From assembly GCA_022376925.1 (NCBI GenBank), contig JAIOJX010000003.1, positions 35,455,874-35,519,873 of the forward strand: a stretch of 64,000 nucleotides of DNA. The letters are read 5' to 3'. A program made the translations under genes and the position numbers. Source of the DNA: Tragulus kanchil. Its lineage: Eukaryota; Chordata; Mammalia; Artiodactyla; Tragulidae. Positions 20,876 through 31,646 of the stretch are shown one piece after another (the stretch's first letter is position 1; every line of letters starts with the position of its first letter). A model generated the notes under the pieces. The model did not search any database, was not told the DNA's origin, and saw only the letters and a program-made list of their open reading frames with translations.

Positions 20876-23096
20876 CACATAGGTTGCCTCAGCACTGAAT
20901 AGCATAGGTATGGTCAGACATGTGCAAAGACTGATTGTTGATTTTCAAATATTAACATCAATGTGTTGTCAAAACATGAGGCCTGGTTGGGGTTATTGAA
21001 CAGACTGTAAATGTTAACAATTTCAATAAGACCAAAGCAAAAGTAAACCTTCAAATTGGACTTATGAGGAACATTTGTGGATGTTCTAGGCCAGGGCACT
21101 GATAGTCTTATCTGACAGAGGAGGAGTCAAGAAGTATTACTCAAAGTTGATGAAAAAATAGATTATTATTTAAAAAGTTACAAATTAAGCTTTAAAATGA
21201 ACTGAGTTAGTGAGTTTAAAATGGCAAATCAGGGGGAGGGGACCAGGGATATGCATATGACTGATCTGGGAACATACACGTCTGTGAACAACAAAACTTT
21301 GTAAAAACTTTAAAAAAAAATAAATTTTTAAAAATGGCAAATCAAGGGAAAAAGAGTAATACAAGATAACCTCCTACATTATTAAATCAAAAGAAATTTA
21401 ATAGTTTTGAAAATTTATTAGTCAAGAAATAGGGTAGATGTATAGCATTTAGAGTTATAAAGGTAATCGCCACAAACTAGAAGAGACAAGTCAAAAGAGC
21501 TTGCTTTCCGAGGCCAAGATCATATGTTCTTTTGCTTTATTTGATGTAACTCACATGCATGTATTTTTACCCAGTAAAAATCATGTTTCCCATATTTCAT
21601 CTATAGTACTTCATTTTAAATTAAAGAGTAGAAAGATCAAATCATCATTTCTGACTAGGCAGACTGTTGGTTTACACAAAGTTTGAGAAATCCTATCTGC
21701 AGACATCACAGAAAGATGGCCATAGATACAATATTGTGCACACGTGTGCCTGTGCCTGGGAAGCAGTGACCCCCTCCAGCGTTTTCTGCATACATTTGCT
21801 TTAGACATTGCCTATAATTCAACAGCATACATTTTAATATTGTATGAACATTAAGGAGGTCTCCTTGCCTATAAGATAACTTAACAGGGATCTTCACAGT
21901 CTGGTGGCAATTATCCTTACCTGCCTCATCTCACAATGTTCAAAAACCCGTGAATTCTCTGTCCCAGCCAAGCTGGACTGCAGACACATAGGTTGCCTCA
22001 GCACTGAATAGCATAGGTATGGTCAGACATGTGCAAAGACTGATTGTTGATTTTCAAATATTAACATCAATGTGTTGTCAAAACATGAGGCCTGGTTGGG
22101 GTTATTGAACAGACTGTAAATGTTAACAATTTCAATAAGACCAAAGCAAAAGTAAACCTTCAAATTGGACTTATGAGGAACATTTGTGGATGTTCTAGGC
22201 CAGGGCACTGATAGTCTTATCTGACAGAGGAGGAGTCAAGAAGTATTACTCAAAGTTGATGAAAAAATAGATTATTATTTAAAAAGTTACAAATTAAGCT
22301 TTAAAATGAACTGAGTTAGTGAGTTTAAAATGGCAAATCAGGGGGAGGGGACCAGGGATATGCATATGACTGATCTGGGAACATACACGTCTGTGAACAA
22401 CAAAACTTTGTAAAAACTTTAAAAAAAAATAAATTTTTAAAATGGCAAATCAAGGGAAAAAGAGTAATACAAGATAACCTCCTACATTATTAAATCAAAA
22501 GAAATTTAATAGTTTTGAAAATTTATTAGTCAAGAAATAGGGTAGATGTATAGCATTTAGAGTTATAAAGGTAATCGCCACAAACTAGAAGAGACAAGTC
22601 AAAAGAGCTTGCTTTCCGAGGCCAAGATCATATGTTCTTTTGCTTTATTTGATGTAACTCACATGCATGTATTTTTACCCAGTAAAAATCATGTTTCCCA
22701 TATTTCATCTATAGTACTTCATTTTAAATTAAAGAGTAGAAAGATCAAATCATCATTTCTGACTAGGCAGACTGTTGGTTTACACAAAGTTTGAGAAATC
22801 CTATCTGCAGACATCACAGAAAGATGGCCATAGATACAATATTGTGCACACGTGTGCCTGTGCCTGGGAAGCAGTGACCCCCTCCAGCGTTTTCTGCATA
22901 CATTTGCTTTAGACATTGCCTATAATTCAACAGCATACATTTTAATATTGTATGAACATTAAGGAGGTCTCCTTGCCTATAAGATAACTTAACAGGGATC
23001 TTCACAGTCTGGTGGCAATTATCCTTACCTGCCTCATCTCACAATGTTCAAAAACACGTGAATTCTCTGTCCCAGCCAAGCTGGACTGCAGACACA
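20876..23096. repeat. Direct duplication D10 (20876-21988 and 21985-23096)
   Basis: Two ~1.11-kb copies meet at 21985-21988 with a shared caca. Offset 1109, falling to 1108 after a one-base A-run difference near 21331. One C/A change (aaaacccgtg versus aaaacacgtg) near the right end. Confidence 0.95.
21232..21330 (+). mobile_element. 99-bp L1-like 3' tip with perfect 14-bp target-site duplication (copy at about 22340-22438)
   Basis: A G-rich start, 'atatgcatatgactgatctg', 'gtctgtgaacaacaaaac' and an A-rich tail, flanked by aaaatggcaaatca at 21218-21231 and again at 21331-21344. That is a textbook severely 5'-truncated target-primed insertion. Its tail matches the element at 4960-5101. In the right copy of D10 the same insertion appears again. 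Confidence 0.8.
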
Positions 23097-23640
23097 CCTT
23101 AGAGATGCTGTATGCCTTTCCATGAGTCTGTGCTACTCACTCAGCTCAAACACCACACCCCACCCTGTCCATCAACAGAAATGCCATCCACTAAGATAAT
23201 GCTCAAGCCGTGCCTCTTCCATTCAACCTGACCACCCCAGCCTAAAGTAATCCCACCCTCCCGAAATGTAATTCCACCATTTACCTTCATCACCAGTTTT
23301 TCTTCACCTTTCCTTCCTGATCATCCTTCTTTGTAACAAATATTTCCAGATCATCCACTATGAAAAAGCTAATTCAACAATTGGTCATGGACTATAAGTC
23401 TCCCCTATTGCTATTGAACTTTCCAAGTTGTTTTTTTTTTTTCAGGTCTCCCTAGCCTGACTATAAGAACTGTGAAGATGAAAGACTGCCTTTCATCCTT
23501 CTCACAATGCTTAGGACTGTGCTTTCAACAAACTAGACTCCTGATGACTAGTTTTGATTAACTGGATCAGTGTATGATAATTTATGTTTATAATTTTTTA
23601 AGTAAATTGAAGACATTTAGCTTAATGTAATTGACCTGAA
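21345..23640. other. Unassigned sequence, mostly duplicated by D10
   Basis: No gene seen. The small frames at 21501, 21611 and 21706 and their copies ~1108 bp later have no recognisable domains. 23097-23640 is single-copy with no identified repeat. Confidence 0.5.
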
Positions 23641-23664
23641 ATCATTGTGAAGTTTGGGATGTTT

Positions 23665-23924
23665 TTTTGAGGGGGGGGCCTCTTTTATTGGTTTTTCATT
23701 TGTGTATTTTCATCCACCTTTGTTCTTTGGCCTGTGTGGGCCTCCCATTGCATTGGCCTCTCTTGTTGCAGAGCACTGGCTCTGTGCACAAGCACTCAAG
23801 AGCTCTGGCTCGTAATTGGACACACCAGTTGAGCCACTCCATGGCATGTGGGATCTTCCCGTGCTCCCGGCACCCCTTGCACTGCAAGGCGGACTCTTTG
23901 CCCACTGAACCACCAGTGAAGTCC
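23665..23924 (-). mobile_element. CHR-like SINE variant, copy 4
   Basis: The minus strand has a head (acttcactggtggttcagtgg), a deletion in the B-box region, the variant body (ccaattacgagccagagctc, tgcaatgggaggcccacaca) and a short C-rich end in place of a long poly-A. Flanked by aagtttggga at 23650-23659 and aagtttggat at 23925-23934. Confidence 0.82.
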
Positions 23925-23954
23925 AAGTTTGGATTCTAAGAGAAAGTGTAGCAT

Positions 23955-24180
23955 AGAAATAAAAATGGAAAGAGTTTGAAGAATGATTTAAATCCTGGTT
24001 CCATCACTTCCAAGCCATGTGACCTGGGGTCATTGACTTAATCTAGCTTTGCCACAGCTTTGTCATCGATAAAATGTGGCAAATAAGAGATCTAGAACAC
24101 TCTCTAGTGCTATCATCAGGATCAAGTGAGACATGCAGTGTTCAAGATTACGCCTAGTATGCTGCAAGTATTCTAAAAAC
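23955..24180 (+). mobile_element. MIR SINE (ancient)
   Basis: The order matches MIR: 'aaatcctggttccatcactt', 'ccatgtgacctggggtcatt', 'gacttaatct', 'gtcatcgataaaatgtggca', then 'gatcaagtgagac'. Heavily diverged, as expected of this mammal-wide family. Confidence 0.75.
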
Positions 24181-24239
24181 TTCAACTACTTTGTAATTTT
24201 CAGCACAGAAAAACTCAACATTTCCATTGCTTAACTCCT

Positions 24240-24530
24240 AACAGGTACGTTTCACTCACACAAAGTCCACTGTAGGTCAGTGGGAGGAGGTGGTACACAG
24301 GGGGTTCTCCTCCATAGAGATCGTCAGGTACACAGGCCAAGGGACCCTACCTGAGATGTGCCCAGTGACCTCAGCAGTAGAGGAGATAGCAGGGAGTGGA
24401 GGATACACCTGGGGTAAAGGGCTGGACCTTCCAATTGTAGACCAAGAAATGACACACATCACAGCTGCCCAACTGCAACAACAGCAAGGGACTGAGGAAT
24501 GTGTGGGAGAACACTAAATGATCAGAAGAC
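24240..24530. other. Possible old interspersed repeat, family not identified
   Basis: The sequence 'aagaaatgacacacatcaca' followed by 'ctgcccaactgcaacaacag' and 'gggactgaggaatgtgt' resembles an old mammalian repeat consensus I cannot name with confidence. Open frames of 61-75 codons on both strands have no recognisable domain. Confidence 0.3.
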
Positions 24531-24679
24531 CTCCTGTGTCAGCCACAGATCTAAGGAGAGAGAATGGCATCAAGTAGAGGTCCAGTCTAAACACCAAAAA
24601 GTCATAAGGTTATTCAGCATCAGATTTCACAAATAAAACCTTCTGAAACTATGCTACTGAATTAGATGCTTTAACGTAA

Positions 24680-24895
24680 GACCTGATGCGAAGAGGCAAC
24701 TCATTCGAAAAGACTTTAATGCTGGGAAATACCGAGGTCAACAGGAGAAGAGCGACGGAGGATGAGATGGTTGCATGGCATCACTGACTCAGTGGACATG
24801 AGTTTGAGCAACCTCGGGGAGATAATGAAGGACAGGGAAGTTGGTGTGCTGCAGTCCATGGAGTCTCAAAGAGTCAAATGAGACTTAGTAATTGA
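24680..24895 (+). mobile_element. BovB LINE 3' end fragment
   Basis: Contains the BovB 3' order: 'acctgatgcgaag', 'gaaaagactttaatgctggg', 'acggaggatgagatggttg', 'catggcatcactgactcag', 'tggacatgagtttgagcaa' and the terminal 'caaagagtcaaatgagactt'. It carries no reverse-transcriptase core. Confidence 0.88.
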
Positions 24896-26023
24896 AAGCA
24901 ATTGCTGGTCTGACTTCTGAAAATTAATATCTCCAACAAATGTGATTGTTACTTTTTATTTTTTAAATAAATGTTTCAAAACTTATTCAGAGATCAGCGC
25001 TAGAACAGATTTTGTTTTTAAAAAGTCTGTCTTGCATTTAGCCATTATATTCAAGATACATGTACTGAAGATTTTTGTAACTAAAGCTGCACTTCTTACT
25101 TGCTGCCAGCAAGGGGAGTTGTAAGAACTCTTAAGCCTCCCCACTGTAATCTAAAATGAGAATCTGAAAGGGAATGGAAAACTTTATAGATTTAAATGGA
25201 TCACTTCCGGACATCATCAGGGTTCTCTGCAGAGGGGCAACAATATCATGGAATGCTTTTGAACATTACATCTGATAGAGTAGAAAAGGGTACTTTAAAA
25301 AACAGCAGCAAAAAACCTTTGTTGTGTAAAGAGGTTCTTAATATTCTCTAGTTTTGTTTCATTTTTCCTAAATAAAATTCATGACTGTGGACCCACTCAC
25401 TGTTTTTGCACAGTCGCCTGTTTATTTCTAAGGTAGAAATACCAAAATACATTATTTGAACATGCCAATCCTAATTCAAGGAGGGGGGGCTAGAGCTCCC
25501 TTCAAACTTACTCCCGCTTTCAGCACTGACTTCTGATGTCCTATAAGACGGCACAGCTGCTGTCTAGCTGGTTACTCATCAAAGTCCATTCTCTGTGATT
25601 AAGAGGTGAACACATTATCCTACGTGGTAAACTTCCTGTCTCTGAAGTCAAGAGCTGAATGGAAAAAATCTGTCTCCCTGGCTCAAACGAAAAGCTATCT
25701 TATGTACATTCCACATTTTCTTGTTAGTTAAGCATGAAAGTGTGAGTGATATGAAGAAAGATCAAACTGGGATGGATAAAGGAGATAGTAATAAAATCTG
25801 TAATGATAAGAATTATTTTATTGTGCTTTTGTTTTCACTTTTCTTATTTTTTTTCTATTAATTATTTTGTGTAATTGACTCAAATAAGTCAGATCGGAAA
25901 ACGAACTGAGCACTTATATGTATTTATACACTATCGGTAGGTATTTATGTATATTGATATATAGCAGAGATACATAATACAATACAATTTATATACATAT
26001 AAAAATACCTGCTACATGCATGT
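24896..26023. other. Unassigned AT-rich sequence
   Basis: Single-copy, outside the duplication chain. No gene or recognisable repeat. Scattered TA/CA-rich stretches near 25920-26010. Confidence 0.5.
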
Positions 26024-26213
26024 AACTTCCTGGTGGCTCAGATGGCAAAGAATCTACTGCAATGTGGGAGACGCTTGTTCAGTCCCTGGGTTAGAAAGAT
26101 CTCCTGCTGAAGGGAAACACTACTCCTTCCAGTATTCTTGCCTGGAGAATTCCATGGATAAAGGCTACAGTTCATGGGGGTTGCAAAGAGTCGGACACAA
26201 ATGAACAACTAAC
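26024..26213 (+). mobile_element. Bov-tA SINE
   Basis: Head 'acttcctggtggctcagatg', degenerate B box (gttcagtccctgg), Bov-A core 'ccagtattcttgcctggaga', end 'agagtcggacacaaatgaac'. Slightly shortened in the middle. Confidence 0.9.
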
Positions 26214-26568
26214 GCTTTCATGGTGTACATTATGGAAAAATGAAAGTGAGATAAAGATAGAAAGGTGGGTGATTTTCTATTTTGAGTGATTGAAAAAGGT
26301 CTTCCTGGTTAAGTGATATCAGAGCAAAGATGTGAATTAAGTGTGATTGTGAAATGCCATGCAGATATCTGGAGCAAGAGCATTCCACGCTGTGGAATGG
26401 GTCATGTAAATGCTTCAGAAAGGATGTGCTTGGCATGTTCCACAATCAGCCAGAAGATCATGTGGCTGGAGGGGAATAAGTAGGACAGAGAGAGGACCAG
26501 AAGTCAGAAAATCCAGGGAAGGTGTTGTGGCCCTAGTAATCACCTTGGATTTTATTCTGAGTAAGATA

Positions 26569-26776
26569 AAGTGTTAGTTGCTTAGTCATGTTCGACTCTT
26601 TGTGACCCAATGGGCTGTGTAGCCTGCCAGGCTCCTCTGTCCATAGAATTCTACAGGCAAGAATACTGAAAAAGGTAGCGGTTTCCTTCTCCAGGGATCC
26701 TCCTGACCCAGGGTTTGAAGCCGGATCTCTTGTATCGCAGGCAGATTCTTTACATCTGAGCCACTAGGGAAGCCCC
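26569..26776 (-). mobile_element. Bov-tA SINE
   Basis: The minus strand starts with ggggcttccctagtggctca, a degenerate B box, then the Bov-A monomer and the actaag/actaac-type end. Intact length. Confidence 0.9.
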
Positions 26777-27098
26777 TAAGGTCGGACACCACTTAATCAA
26801 TGGAATTACATTGACTAATATTTTTATAATGACCATTCTGCGCTGAGACAAAACACTAGGAGACGCGGGGGCAGGAGTAGGAGAGACCGGTCCTCACTTG
26901 GCCAAGAGGTGATGAAGATTTGAATTCTGGATATATTTTGAAAGTAGAGCTGACAGAATTAGCTAAGGAGTCAAATATGAAGTATTAGGGAAAGGCAAAG
27001 TAAACAAGCATAACTAAAAGGATTGTGATCTATATTTACCTAGGCCCATTTCTTCGATATGGTACTATAATATTGTGATATAATAAGAAATATGAAGG

Positions 27099-27593
27099 AA
27101 AGTGTTAGTCGTTCAGATGTGTCTGACTCTCTGGGACTCCATGGACTGTACCCCACCGGTTACTCTGTCCATGGGATTTTTCAAGCAAGAATACTGGCGT
27201 GGGGCTTCCCTGGTGATCCAGTGGGTAGAGTCTGCCTTGCACTACAAGGGGCACCGGTTCCGTCCTTGGCCCAAGAGGATCCCATATGCCGCGGAGCGGC
27301 TGGACCAGTGTGTCCAATAACCAGCCAGTGCTCTGGAGCGCATGCGCCCCAGAGCCCGTGCTCAGCAACAGGAGAGCCCTCAACAGTGGGAGGCTCACAT
27401 GGACCGAGGAATAAAGATGGATGAAGAATGGATAAAAATAAATAAATAAATAAATAAAAGAAGACAAAATTAAAAAAGAAGAATACTCATGTGAGTAGCC
27501 ATTCCCTCCTCTAGGGAATCTTCTCCAGGGATCAAACCTAGATCCCTCTCATTGTGAGCAGATTCTTCACCATCTGAGCCACCAGGAAAGCCC
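27099..27593 (-). mobile_element. Bov-tA SINE split by a CHR-like SINE
   Basis: The Bov-tA (minus) occupies 27099-27196 and 27479-27593. Reading across the gap restores the normal Bov-tA order, with the core 'caagaatact' present on both sides of the insert as a 9-bp target-site duplication (aagaatact at 27187-27195 and 27479-27487). The insertion is therefore younger than the Bov-tA. Confidence 0.88.
27203..27476 (+). mobile_element. CHR-like SINE variant, copy 5, nested in Bov-tA
   Basis: Complete tRNA-like head (ggcttccctggtgatccagt), body with gccgcggagcggctggacca, gcgcatgcgccccagagc, aacaggagagcc and gtgggaggctcacat blocks, and a (TAAA)n tail. It lacks the long C-rich tract seen in copies 2, 3 and 8. 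Confidence 0.87.
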
Positions 27594-27830
27594 AAAATAA
27601 GAAATATATATTCAGTGCAAGTTCTCAGTTCAAATGACAGCATTCCTAAAACCCTTGTTATTTTTTAAGTGAGCTTTTAAGACTCAACGTCTCCAGAGTG
27701 GTGTGAGTATTTCTTTTGTATGCTAAGGAGATGACTGGTGGCTGTTGATACCTAGTGAGCCTCGTGGTGAAGGCGCCACCTTCACCACCTTCACGGTGGT
27801 GAGGCGCCACCGTGTGACTAGCGGGTAGGA
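27594..27830. other. Short unassigned stretch with inverted repeats
   Basis: At 27765-27812 the blocks ggcgccacc, ttcaccacc, ggtggtga and ggcgccac form overlapping inverted repeats (tcaccacc...ggtggtga, loop ttcac). Otherwise nothing recognisable. Confidence 0.5.
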
Positions 27831-28934
27831 ATGATCTGCACACCTTCCTTGTTTAACTTCTATACAGAGTACATCATGTGAAATGCCAAACTGGATGAAT
27901 CACAAGCTAGAATCAAAATTGCAAAGAGAAATATCTACAACCTCAGATATGCAAAGGATAGCACTCTAATGGCAGAAAGTGAAGAGGAACTAAAGAGCCT
28001 CTTGATGAGGATGAAAGAGGAGAGTAAAAAAGCTAACTTAAAACTCAACATTCAAAAAACTAAGATCATGGGCTCCAGTCCCATCACTTCATGGCCAATA
28101 GAAGGGAAAAGGTACAATCAGTGAGAGATTTTATTTTCTTGGGCTCCAAAATCACTGCAGAAGGTGACTATAGCCACAAAAGGAAAAGATACTTGCTCCT
28201 TGTAAGAAAAGTTATGATAAACCTAGACAGCATATTAAAAAGCAGAGATATCCCTTTGCTGACAATGGTCTAGATAGTCAAAGTTATGGTTTTTCCAGTA
28301 TTCCTATGTGGGTGTGAGAGTTGGACCATGAAGAAGGCTGAAAGTGAAGTGAAAGTGTTAGCTGTTGAGTTGTGTCTGAATCTTTGCAATAGTATGGACT
28401 ATAACCCATCCGGCCCCTCTATCCATGGGATTCTTCAGGAAGGAATACCATTTCCTCCTCCAGGGAACTTCCTGACCCAGAAATTGAGCTCAGGTGTCCT
28501 GCATTATAGGCAGGTTTTTTTTAAGGTCTGAGCTACCAGGGAAGCCCAAAGAAGGCTGAGCACTGAAGGACTGAGGCTTTCTAACTGTGGTGTTGGAGAA
28601 GACTCTCGAGAGGTCGTCAGATGGAAAGGTGATCCCAACCAGTCAATTCTAAAGGAAATAAACCCTGAATATTCATTGGAAGGACTGATGCTGAAGCTGA
28701 AGCTCCATATCTTGGCCACCTGATGGTAAGAGCCAACTCACTGGACAAAAACCTGATGTTGGGAAAGACTGAGGCCAGGAGAAGGGGTGACAGAGGATGA
28801 GACTGTTGGATGACATCACTGACTCAATGGACATGAATCTGAGCAAGCTCTGGGAGATGGTGAAGGACTGGGAAGTCTGCCGTGCTGCAGTTCATGGGGT
28901 TGCAGAGTCGCACACAACTGAGCAACTGAACAAC
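27831..28934 (+). pseudogene. BovB LINE 3' half with broken reverse-transcriptase frame, split by a Bov-tA
   Basis: 27831-28341 and 28549-28934 together carry the C-terminal part of a BovB (RTE-type) reverse transcriptase and the 3' end. The frame is readable in pieces: NAKLDES..., a NLRYAKDSTLMAESEEELKSL segment, LKLNIQKTKIM and a later ...FLGSKITA... segment. The catalytic YADD box at 27948-27959 reads Tyr-Ala-Lys-Asp, so the first catalytic Asp is gone, and stops and frameshifts follow. The element is dead. It is interrupted by the SINE at 28342-28548 with an 11-bp target repeat. Confidence 0.88.
28342..28548 (-). mobile_element. Bov-tA SINE nested in BovB
   Basis: The minus strand gives gggcttccctggtagctcag, Bov-A core and 3' end. 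Flanked by aagaaggctga at 28331-28341 and 28549-28559, a perfect 11-bp target-site duplication in BovB coding sequence. This fixes the order: BovB first, Bov-tA later. Confidence 0.92.
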
Positions 28935-28959
28935 ATAATTTGCACTATCCCCTGACCTC

Positions 28960-29520
28960 TAGGGAGGGGAGAGGGACTGGAGACTGAGTTCATCGCCAAT
29001 AGACAATGAGTTAATCACTCAAAGCTACATAATGGAATCTCCATAAAAACCCTAACCTATCTTGTGTCGATAGCATCATACACCCCAAGTCTATACAGAA
29101 AGAAGCTCTTGAGCTCAGGACACTTCCAGAGCTTCCAGATGTGCTCCTCTTCATCTGCCTCCTCATGTGTATTTCTTGTGATATCCTTTATAGAAAACCC
29201 ATAAATACAAGTAAAGCCTTTCTCTGAGTTTTGTGTCTTTAAGCAAATGATAGAAACTGAGAAGGTTGTGGGAGTCTCTGATTTGCAGGCAAGCTGGCCG
29301 GAAGTGTAGGTACCCTGGGGACCTGTGATTAGCATCTGAAGCCAGTGAGTCATCTTAGGGGGCTGAGTCCTTACCTTGTGAAATCTGTGCTAATTTCAGA
29401 TAGTTAGGGTCAGAATGGAATTGAACTGCAGGATACCATGTGGTGTCTGCAGAGAATAGTAGAATTGCTTGGTGTGGAAAGTCCACATGTTGGCCATCAG
29501 AAGGTTCGTGATGAGAAGTT
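28960..29520 (+). mobile_element. LTR-like old mammalian repeat, family not named
   Basis: A known mammalian dispersed-repeat order is visible: 'cctgacctctagggagggga', 'aatggaatctccataaaaac', 'gatatcctttata', 'tctctgagttttgtg', 'ggcatct'-like and 'agaattgcttggtgtgg'. The layout (polyadenylation-like region, then a transition to internal-like sequence) suggests a solo LTR or related element. I cannot name the family without a library search. The minus-strand 98-codon frame over it has no recognisable protein. Confidence 0.45.
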
Positions 29521-31646
29521 ATTCCCTTACACATTTACATTTTTCTTGACACCCACCATGCTGGATTTAGGACCTGTTTGCCTGCCCTTCTTCACCACCT
29601 TGAAGGCTGAGCAGTGTTCTGTCCACTTTTCTGCAGCCTAAAGGCACTGGTGATGTAGAGGGAGGCACCTGGGAGAGGGCAGGATTCAGCAGGGTCTCTG
29701 TGTATCTTTCAATGAAGGTCACAAGCGCTGCTCTTTCCTTTGGGATTTTCTTAAATGTTCTGTATCTTTTCACCTAGTTGGGAAAGGATTTCAGTACTGA
29801 AGAGAAATCCACTGGGGCTTTGAATTTTTTCCAAGATTCATCAGGAAGTCCTGGATAATCTCAAGCCTCTCCGGGGATTTGGGGGTCCATTGATATTGAC
29901 TCTGCTAATGTGGCCATTCCTCTACAGGATCAGTCCTCATCTCTTCTTGGAATAACTTTCTCGTCCTCCCAGCTCTGCCTGTTTCCTGCTCTGTGATCCA
30001 GAATCAGTGGGTACAGATCTTAACAAGAATTCTTAGAATTCTGTGGATTCAACTCTTCTACCCAATATGACTATCAGGAAGTGGGGTAAAGTTAGGAGCC
30101 ACTGAACTCCATCCCCATGTGAGACATTGTGGTTTTTATCTCGAACATCACATTCTGAACTTATGTGACTGTGGTTAAATTTCATTTGTTTATTACCGTG
30201 TTTGATTCTTTTTGTTACTTGCTAGGGAGAGACATTCTATTCTTCCATTTTAGCCTGAAATCTATAATATTTTAAGATTACTTTATCTTTATGGCAAAGA
30301 CAATACGTGATAAATGTTTACAAACACACATGCACCAATATATAAGAAAAAGAAAAGAAAAAATAATAATTCTACCATGAAATGACAATTATTAACATCG
30401 AGATAGTATTTTTCTATAGTATAGTGCAGTGAGAACTTTTACTATATATATTTATATTTTCATAAAATTTCACATATGTATATTTATTTTACCACATTAA
30501 TATATAGTTTCCATTTGTTACCCTTTTCTCATGTTAAACACTTTAAAAGAACTTTACTAGAATTGCTTGGTGTGGAAAGTCCACATGTTGGCCATCAGAA
30601 GGTTCGTGATGAGAAGTTATTCCCTTACACATTTACATTTTTCTTGACACCCACCATGCTGGATTTAGGACCTGTTTGCCTGCCCTTCTTCACCACCTTG
30701 AAGGCTGAGCAGTGTTCTGTCCACTTTTCTGCAGCCTAAAGGCACTGGTGATGTAGAGGGAGGCACCTGGGAGAGGGCAGGATTCAGCAGGGTCTCTGTG
30801 TATCTTTCAATGAAGGTCACAAGCGCTGCTCTTTCCTTTGGGATTTTCTTAAATGTTCTGTATCTTTTCACCTAGTTGGGAAAGGATTTCAGTACTGAAG
30901 AGAAATCCACTGGGGCTTTGAATTTTTTCCAAGATTCATCAGGAAGTCCTGGATAATCTCAAGCCTCTCCGGGGATTTGGGGGTCCATTGATATTGACTC
31001 TGCTAATGTGGCCATTCCTCTACAGGATCAGTCCTCATCTCTTCTTGGAATAACTTTCTCGTCCTCCCAGCTCTGCCTGTTTCCTGCTCTGTGATCCAGA
31101 ATCAGTGGGTACAGATCTTAACAAGAATTCTTAGAATTCTGTGGATTCAACTCTTCTACCCAATATGACTATCAGGAAGTGGGGTAAAGTTAGGAGCCAC
31201 TGAACTCCATCCCCATGTGAGACATTGTGGTTTTTATCTCGAACATCACATTCTGAACTTATGTGACTGTGGTTAAATTTCATTTGTTTATTACCGTGTT
31301 TGATTCTTTTTGTTACTTGCTAGGGAGAGACATTCTATTCTTCCATTTTAGCCTGAAATCTATAATATTTTAAGATTACTTTATCTTTATGGCAAAGACA
31401 ATACGTGATAAATGTTTACAAACACACATGCACCAATATATAAGAAAAAGAAAAGAAAAAATAATAATTCTACCATGAAATGACAATTATTAACATCGAG
31501 ATAGTATTTTTCTATAGTATAGTGCAGTGAGAACTTTTACTATATATATTTATATTTTCATAAAATTTCACATATGTATATTTATTTTACCACATTAATA
31601 TATAGTTTCCATTTGTTACCCTTTTCTCATGTTAAACACTTTAAAA
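29460..31646. repeat. Direct duplication D11 (29460-30548 and 30558-31646)
   Basis: Two 1089-bp copies, constant offset 1098, separated by about 9 bp. The right copy starts inside the LTR-like repeat. No differences noticed. Confidence 0.95.
29521..31578. other. Unassigned sequence, present twice through D11
   Basis: No gene, RNA or named repeat. The small plus frame near 29438 and the minus frame near 29567 recur in the second copy; neither has a recognisable domain. Confidence 0.5.

Larger units (their letters stand above)
18946..21121. repeat. Direct duplication D9 (18946-20022 and 20045-21121)
   Basis: Two ~1077-bp copies, constant offset 1099, with a 22-bp spacer (20023-20044). The spacer (gggcagtcatcttcttaag...) reads like a distorted form of the true continuation at 21121 (aggagtcaagaagtattac). 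Confidence 0.95.

Noticed and set aside
28960..29520. Intact endogenous retrovirus
   Set aside because: Only an LTR-like stretch is visible. No gag, pol or env-like frame is adjacent and no second LTR was found.
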